From NCBI RefSeq assembly GCF_009766065.1, contig NZ_LMUE01000012.1:62001-126000 (forward strand): 64,000 bases of DNA. Direction: 5' to 3'. Both the position numbers and the translations under genes were made by a program. Shown piece after piece: positions 59,568 through 64,000 of this stretch (position 1 is the stretch's first letter; each line of letters begins with the position of its first letter). The DNA comes from Dyella sp. S184. Its GTDB lineage: Bacteria > Pseudomonadota > Gammaproteobacteria > Xanthomonadales > Rhodanobacteraceae. A model generated the notes under the pieces. The model saw only the letters and a program-made list of their open reading frames with translations. It did no database searches and had not been told where the DNA came from.

Positions 59568-59870
59568 TCATCGACTCGGCACGCTCGCCACGGCGCCTGC
59601 ACTCAGTACCGGTGTGGCAACGATCCGAGGTGATTCGTCGATCGCCCGTGCAACGATGGTCTGCGGCCCCAGGTCCACATGGCGCCGGGCCTCCATCATT
59701 CGGGCTTCGTGTTGTGCCTTCGCGAACTCAGCTGGCGAATGGGCGACGATAGCTAACACCGCGAAGCCGTTGTGGAGCTCAACAATTTGCTCGTCCTCGT
59801 GGGCGATGGCCACAGTGCCGATGCAGGTCAAACCGAGAGCGAGGGTTGCGCCAATCATCAGTCGTTTCAT
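59568..59870 (-). CDS. Hypothetical small secreted protein
   Basis: 100 residues with a clear signal peptide, MKRLMIGATLALGLTCIGTV then AIA before HEDEQ. The mature part has AHSPAEFAKAQHEARMMEAR, helical, no cysteine. GGAGA seven bases upstream supports the start. Not recognised. Confidence 0.6.
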   Translation of the reverse strand: MKRLMIGATLALGLTCIGTVAIAHEDEQIVELHNGFAVLAIVAHSPAEFAKAQHEARMMEARRHVDLGPQTIVARAIDESPRIVATPVLSAGAVASVPSR

Positions 59871-60401
59871 GATGTTCTCCCGATGGGGATGGATTCCCGT
59901 ACGCAGAATCCTAGGTGGCTGCCGCGGGTGCTGCTTGAGAAAATCTCGCTAAAACCGTGAGGCGTTTGCTAGGTTATTTACAGAAACGAGCGCGATTCGT
60001 TGGCGCGAGCGGTCGGGGGAGTGTTTCGTCTTTGCTCTGTCGCGTCGGGCAGCGCGGTCGACGCGAAGCTGGTGGCGCGCAGCAGCGGGCCAAAAGCAGA
60101 AGTCGTGCGGACGGCGCGCCACGTACGCTGTCCCGAATCGATGTGCATTGACCCGAGCAATACGTGGGCTGCGGATTCCAGTCCGATTAACACCTATTCT
60201 GGACAGAAATGACCAGTACAGTGCTGCTGACCAATGTCATCCGGGGCTTTGGTTGTTCTCAATGGAGTGAATGTCGATTTGCCAGTCCCTTGTTCGTCGT
60301 TCAGACGTACGGTCTTTTGTTGCGTCAGACGTGCAGTCACGCCCGGCGGGTCGAGCGCACCTCATACACCTCATAAGGGAGCGGAATAAGGGAGCAAAGA
60401 G
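59871..60401. other. Intergenic stretch, no gene seen
   Basis: About 530 bases between a minus-strand and a plus-strand secreted-protein gene. Frames in it are short, arginine-rich and without ribosome sites. The last 150 bases should contain the promoter of the gene at 60402. Confidence 0.5.
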
Positions 60402-60683
60402 ATGAAGAGAAAATCCATTTTTTTCATATACTTGGCATCCACATACATGTTCGCCGCGCCGGTTGTCGGCGTCGCCGCACAACAACCGTGCCCTGGCTAC
60501 CCACACGTGGCGTCACTTTCCCAATACCCGATGACTGATCGTGCTGCGGAAATAGTGTTGGCGCGGAGCGCTGCGCCTGCAGCGGTGCCGATGGAGCCGG
60601 ATGTTGGCAAGCCGGAAATGTGCCTTTTAACCCATGGCGGACATTGCAGAACCAGCGTAAAGGTGACCAACAACAGCATCTGA
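60402..60683 (+). CDS. Hypothetical small secreted protein
   Basis: 93 residues. Signal peptide IFFIYLASTYMFAAPVVGVAA, then a mature part with three cysteines (QPCPGYP, EMCLLTH, HCRTS). GGAG lies seven bases before ATG. Not recognised. It reads toward the winged-helix/TPR regulator 105 bases downstream. Confidence 0.55.
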   Translation: MKRKSIFFIYLASTYMFAAPVVGVAAQQPCPGYPHVASLSQYPMTDRAAEIVLARSAAPAAVPMEPDVGKPEMCLLTHGGHCRTSVKVTNNSI

Positions 60684-60788
60684 TTCAGATGGCGCTGGAA
60701 TGCTGTTCGGTCAACAACGAAGTCCACACTTGGCCATACCGAGGCTCGCGTCAGACTTGGTGTAGCCTGAACAGGAGCAGGAGCGGGA

Positions 60789-63065
60789 ATGGAGGTCGAA
60801 CAAATGGCTGTAGAGTCCGCCCCTGCCGCATGGATTGCATTCGGTAGGGTCGAGATCGACACCTTGGGTCATCGCCTGTTTGTCGATGGCGGCGAGGTCG
60901 CGCTCGAGCGCAAGGCATTCGCCGTACTCGTGCTGTTGGCGCGTGAACCCGGCCGTGTGTTGAGCCGTGACGAGATTCTCGACGTGGTGTGGGGGCATAC
61001 CCATGTCACGCCTGCCGTACTCAGCCGCATCATCGCAGTGTTGCGTCATGCGCTCGGCGAGAGCGGCGAGGAAAGCCACTATCTGCATACGGTGCATGGC
61101 ATCGGCTTCCGCCTCGATGCCCAGGTGCGATCCGCCGCGTCGCGTGAGAAGTTGATGGCGTACAGGGCATCAGCGGCCACGGAACCTGCGTTCTTGCCGG
61201 CCCTCACCAGCGATGTCGCCGCGCGACCGACCACAACGGCAGCGAGTCCGGCGACGCTACCCTTGCGGCCTGGCAAGACACGTCGGCTCGAAAGGCGACT
61301 CGTTGCCATTATCACGGGCCTGCTCGTGGTGGCGGCCGCGATGCTCGGGTGGCGCCAATTCGCACATCACCCTGCGGACACGGTGCCGGCGGTCGATCTC
61401 AAGTCCATCGCGGTGCTGCCGTTCGAGAGTCTCAGTACAGACCAGAACAACGCGTATTTCGCCAGCGGCATGCAAGACATGATCCTGACCCAGTTGGTGG
61501 GTATCGGCGGACTCAAGGTGATCTCCCGCACCTCGACAGAGAAGTACCCGAGCCATCCGGAAGACGTGAAAACCATAGCGCGACAATTAGGCGTGGCGTC
61601 GCTGCTCGAGGGCACGGTACAGAAGGCCGGCAATCAGGTGTTGATCAATGTGCAGCTGATCGATGCAAATAGCGGCAACCATCTCTGGGCGAAAGCCTAC
61701 ACGCGCACGCTGGACGACGTTTTCAATGTGGAAGGCGAGGTTGCGCAGAACGTGGCGGAGGCGCTGAAGGTGCAGCTGACGTCCGCCGAGACTGCGCGTA
61801 TCGACAGAGTGCCGACCTCGAACGCCGTAGCCTACGATTTGTACCTGCAAGCCGGGGCACATGCCAACCGCGCTTACGATGATCCCACGCTGTCATCGTC
61901 CGAGTTACCCTTTGCGATCTCGCTGTATCAACAGGCACTGGCCAGGGATCCGGACTTCGCGCTGGCCGCGGCTGCGCTGTCGCGCGCCCATATGCAGATG
62001 TATTTCTTTGCACCTGATCGCACGAACGCGCGACTGGATGCGGCGAAGACCGCCGCCGATCGCGCCCTGGAGCTGCAACCGAATCTGGGCCAGGGACATT
62101 ACGCGCTGGGGTTGTATGACTACTGGGGGCATCGGGACTATGCCGGTGCCACCACCCAACTGGAGCTGGCTCGGCGCGCATTACCCAGCAGTGCCACCGT
62201 GGAACTCATTATCGCCGCGATCGCCCGGCGCCAGGGTCACTGGGATGAGGCGGTGGCGCTGTTTCACACCGCCACCGTACTTGATCCACATAGTGAATTT
62301 GCGTTCGACCAACTCGCCGTGACCTATGAAAGCATGCATCGCTACGCAGATGCCGACCTGGCCTATGCCGGTGCCATCGCGGTGAGCCGGGATCCCGTCG
62401 CCAATCGCGTGGCGCAGGCCTTCAATCGCCTGATGTGGAAGGGTGATCCGACACCGCTGCACGCCGCGCTGGCCGCGCTCGCGCCGGGCAGCGATGCCTA
62501 CACCAGCAATATCATGACCATGTATTTCGAGCACTGGTTGGCGCGCGATTATGCCGGTGCCATCAAGATAGCCGAGGCGGACAAGGCCGATGACTGGGCC
62601 GACCCGAACAACATTGTTCTGCCCCGACACCTGTATGTGGCGTGGGCCTTGCAGGCGGCGGGAGACACGGCCAAGGCGACGGCGACGTATGCCGAGGTTG
62701 CGGCGCGCATGCGCACCGCCCTCGTCGAGCGACCGGACGACGCGGACCTGCATCTGGCTCTGGGATTTGCGTATGCCGGGCTCGGCCGAAAACCCGAGGC
62801 TGTCGCTGAAGGTGAGCGTGCCGTCGCCTTGATGCCGGTCAGCAAGGATGCCCTCACCGGACCGGATATGCTCGCGGCGCAAGCGCAACTGTATGTGCGG
62901 GTTGGTCAGCCCGAGCAGGCCATTGCCCTGATTGGGCATGTGCTGTCCATACCTAATGGCGCCCCCCTCTCGAGTGCGTTGCTCCGGCTCGACCCAGCCT
63001 GGGATCTGCTGCGCGACGATCCACGCTTCAAGGCGCTGCTGTTGAAGTACCCCAGCAGCGGCTAG
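60789..63065 (+). CDS. Membrane winged-helix regulator with TolB-like and TPR domains (CadC-type)
   Basis: 758 residues. An OmpR/PhoB-type winged helix (residues about 15-115, LERKAFAVLVLLAREPGRVLSRDEIL cut to LSRDEILDVVWG and YLHTVHGIGFRL) is followed by one membrane helix (LVAIITGLLVVAAAMLGW), a FlgO/TolB-like module SIAVLPFESLSTDQNNAYFA with LLEGTVQKAGNQVLINVQLI, and several tetratricopeptide repeats to the end. No receiver domain. Proteins of this design in related bacteria sit beside TonB receptor genes and transduce envelope signals; here a TonB receptor starts 755 bases downstream. Confidence 0.85.
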   Translation: MEVEQMAVESAPAAWIAFGRVEIDTLGHRLFVDGGEVALERKAFAVLVLLAREPGRVLSRDEILDVVWGHTHVTPAVLSRIIAVLRHALGESGEESHYLHTVHGIGFRLDAQVRSAASREKLMAYRASAATEPAFLPALTSDVAARPTTTAASPATLPLRPGKTRRLERRLVAIITGLLVVAAAMLGWRQFAHHPADTVPAVDLKSIAVLPFESLSTDQNNAYFASGMQDMILTQLVGIGGLKVISRTSTEKYPSHPEDVKTIARQLGVASLLEGTVQKAGNQVLINVQLIDANSGNHLWAKAYTRTLDDVFNVEGEVAQNVAEALKVQLTSAETARIDRVPTSNAVAYDLYLQAGAHANRAYDDPTLSSSELPFAISLYQQALARDPDFALAAAALSRAHMQMYFFAPDRTNARLDAAKTAADRALELQPNLGQGHYALGLYDYWGHRDYAGATTQLELARRALPSSATVELIIAAIARRQGHWDEAVALFHTATVLDPHSEFAFDQLAVTYESMHRYADADLAYAGAIAVSRDPVANRVAQAFNRLMWKGDPTPLHAALAALAPGSDAYTSNIMTMYFEHWLARDYAGAIKIAEADKADDWADPNNIVLPRHLYVAWALQAAGDTAKATATYAEVAARMRTALVERPDDADLHLALGFAYAGLGRKPEAVAEGERAVALMPVSKDALTGPDMLAAQAQLYVRVGQPEQAIALIGHVLSIPNGAPLSSALLRLDPAWDLLRDDPRFKALLLKYPSSG

Positions 63066-63820
63066 CCTGCCGTTCGCACCGCTCCACACCACACCACACC
63101 AATCCAGGCCAGTGCGTGGACACCCTTCTGATGGACCTCCAGGTTCTTGGTTTGGGCCTCGAAAACCTCCCAGGGACGTTATCCCGGCCGCTATCAACAA
63201 CCGCCGGGATAACGCGCCTGATAAAAGGTTTTGGAGGCTCCTTGCCATGAAAAATTCAAGCTTCCTCCTTCCCGGCAGTTATTCCGTTTTTCCGGTCTAG
63301 TGGTCATGGAAAACTTGAAGAAAAGTGGTTATATCGAACTTTGTCTCACTTGGGTCAGGTTGCCTGCCATTAATGGAAACTGGTCCTATCCGAACCGAGT
63401 CAAAGTGGATATATGAAATCACTTTTCGTTTAGATATCGTGAATACCTGTTAAAAATGATATTAAGCGTTTTGAATAATTGGTGATAAGTCTATTGAGCC
63501 GCCGTTCTCGACAATTGCTGCTTTATTAGAAGTGGGATAGGGGGCGATGGCGGATCATATTTCAAGTAATTACGCGGCTCGCGAATATTCGAAAATGATT
63601 TTGTTTGCGAGAATGTCTTGTGGTCGGCTTTTCTGATATCGAACAGAGCATGGCTTTATTGTGTCGACATTAAATGCCTGCATCAGAAACTCGCTTGCAC
63701 AAAATAAAATCGACAATGAGACTGCATCGACTCCGCATTGAAAATGCGTGCTGGTGGGGATTGTTCAAGGTGCGTGCACCGGCCTCAATCATCTTTCCTA
63801 AATCCGGGGGAATATGGATA
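63066..63820. other. Long A+T-rich intergenic stretch before the TonB receptor
   Basis: No gene seen in 755 bases. It begins with a hairpin (63177-63214); from about 63300 to 63720 the sequence is far richer in A and T than the rest of the window, suggesting a regulated upstream region or long untranslated leader for the receptor gene. Confidence 0.55.
63177..63214 (+). terminator. Hairpin after the winged-helix/TPR regulator
   Basis: CGTTATCCCGGC and GCCGGGATAACG form a perfect 12-base-pair stem with a 14-base loop, 111 bases after the stop. No T run follows at once, so it may be a terminator or an operator. Confidence 0.5.
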
Positions 63821-64000
63821 ATGATCAAGTCGAAATTGACGGTTGCCGTGATGGCAACCCTGGCGCTTGGCTATACCTCTGCCTATGCGCAGTCGGCCCA
63901 GACCGATGCATCCCAGCAGAGCACATCCCAGCAGAGCACCGATCAAGCGCCGGACACCGCCAACGCCAAGAAGCTGCAGGCGGTCACCGTAACCGGCTCG
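63821..64000 (+). CDS. TonB-dependent receptor, N-terminal part (cut by window end)
   Basis: The first 60 codons: a signal peptide (KLTVAVMATLALGYTSAYAQ), a polar linker with two 15-base tandem repeats coding SQQST (63911-63940), then KKLQAVTVTGS, the usual entry into the plug domain of Xanthomonad TonB receptors. ATG 63821 follows GGGGGA by nine bases; ATG 63814 is out of frame. The receptor would import a siderophore, sugar polymer or similar. Confidence 0.75.
   Translation, partial: MIKSKLTVAVMATLALGYTSAYAQSAQTDASQQSTSQQSTDQAPDTANAKKLQAVTVTGS

Noticed and set aside
63911..63940. Two tandem 15-base repeats as a possible repeat element
   Set aside because: They lie in frame in the linker after the receptor signal peptide and code SQQST twice; a simple coding duplication.

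Overview
The window is high-GC DNA, densely coding on both strands. Protein types and gene orders suggest a gammaproteobacterium of the Xanthomonadales (Lysobacterales), most likely Rhodanobacteraceae (Rhodanobacter/Dyella-like). The grounds are a bioB-bioF-bioH-bioC cluster, a fused thr/leu/ilv block, TonB receptor style and M61 peptidase type. This placement is inference; no rRNA or marker gene confirms it.

Layout. 0-5.4 kb: aldose 1-epimerase overlapping a threonine/serine dehydratase, a fatty-acid hydroxylase, a frameshifted EamA exporter, Tag glycosylase and a small LprI-like secreted protein. 5.4-10.2 kb (minus): biotin cluster bioB-bioF-trhO-bioH-bioC with a promoter overlapped by a palindrome. 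10.3-11.3 kb: small membrane protein and comF. 11.3-29.7 kb (minus): the centrepiece, thrL-hom-thrB-thrC-leuL-leuA-ilvE-leuC-leuD-leuB-ilvD-ilvC-VOC-ilvG-ilvM-ilvA, then ubiA. It holds the route from aspartate semialdehyde to threonine and isoleucine, and from pyruvate to valine and leucine, joined mostly by ATGA/GTGA overlaps. Two leader peptides, rich in Thr/Ile and Leu/Val/Ile codons, can be read directly; each is followed by a hairpin and an alternative pairing expected of transcription attenuation.

29.7-39.1 kb: a methyltransferase, a GMC oxidoreductase, a block of hypothetical or membrane genes (DUF4239, unknown membrane protein, alpha/beta hydrolase, frameshifted FUSC transporter) that looks less GC-rich and less tightly packed, then a CpdB-like lipoprotein. 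39.3-48 kb: an LTA-synthase-like transferase, small proteins, a polysaccharide deacetylase, and a stress-like cluster of three CsbD-family genes with a PAS-PAS-PAS-LuxR regulator whose flanks carry related palindromes. 48-57.2 kb: glycerophosphodiesterase, secreted unknown, a translationally overlapping lysoplasmalogenase/alkylglycerol-monooxygenase pair, an APC permease, a diguanylate cyclase and an M61 peptidase. 57.4 kb: tRNA-Arg(CCG). 57.8-64 kb: MocR-type regulator, two small secreted proteins, a winged-helix/TPR membrane regulator and the start of a TonB-dependent receptor.

No CRISPR array, rRNA, transposase or prophage was seen. Several genes (EamA, FUSC, perhaps the glycerophosphodiesterase signal peptide) each appear one base short of an intact frame, either through real decay or sequence error. 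No wholly new multi-gene system was proven. The best leads are the double attenuator with apparently leaderless leader peptides, the ether-lipid gene pair, and the palindrome-linked PAS-LuxR/CsbD cluster.
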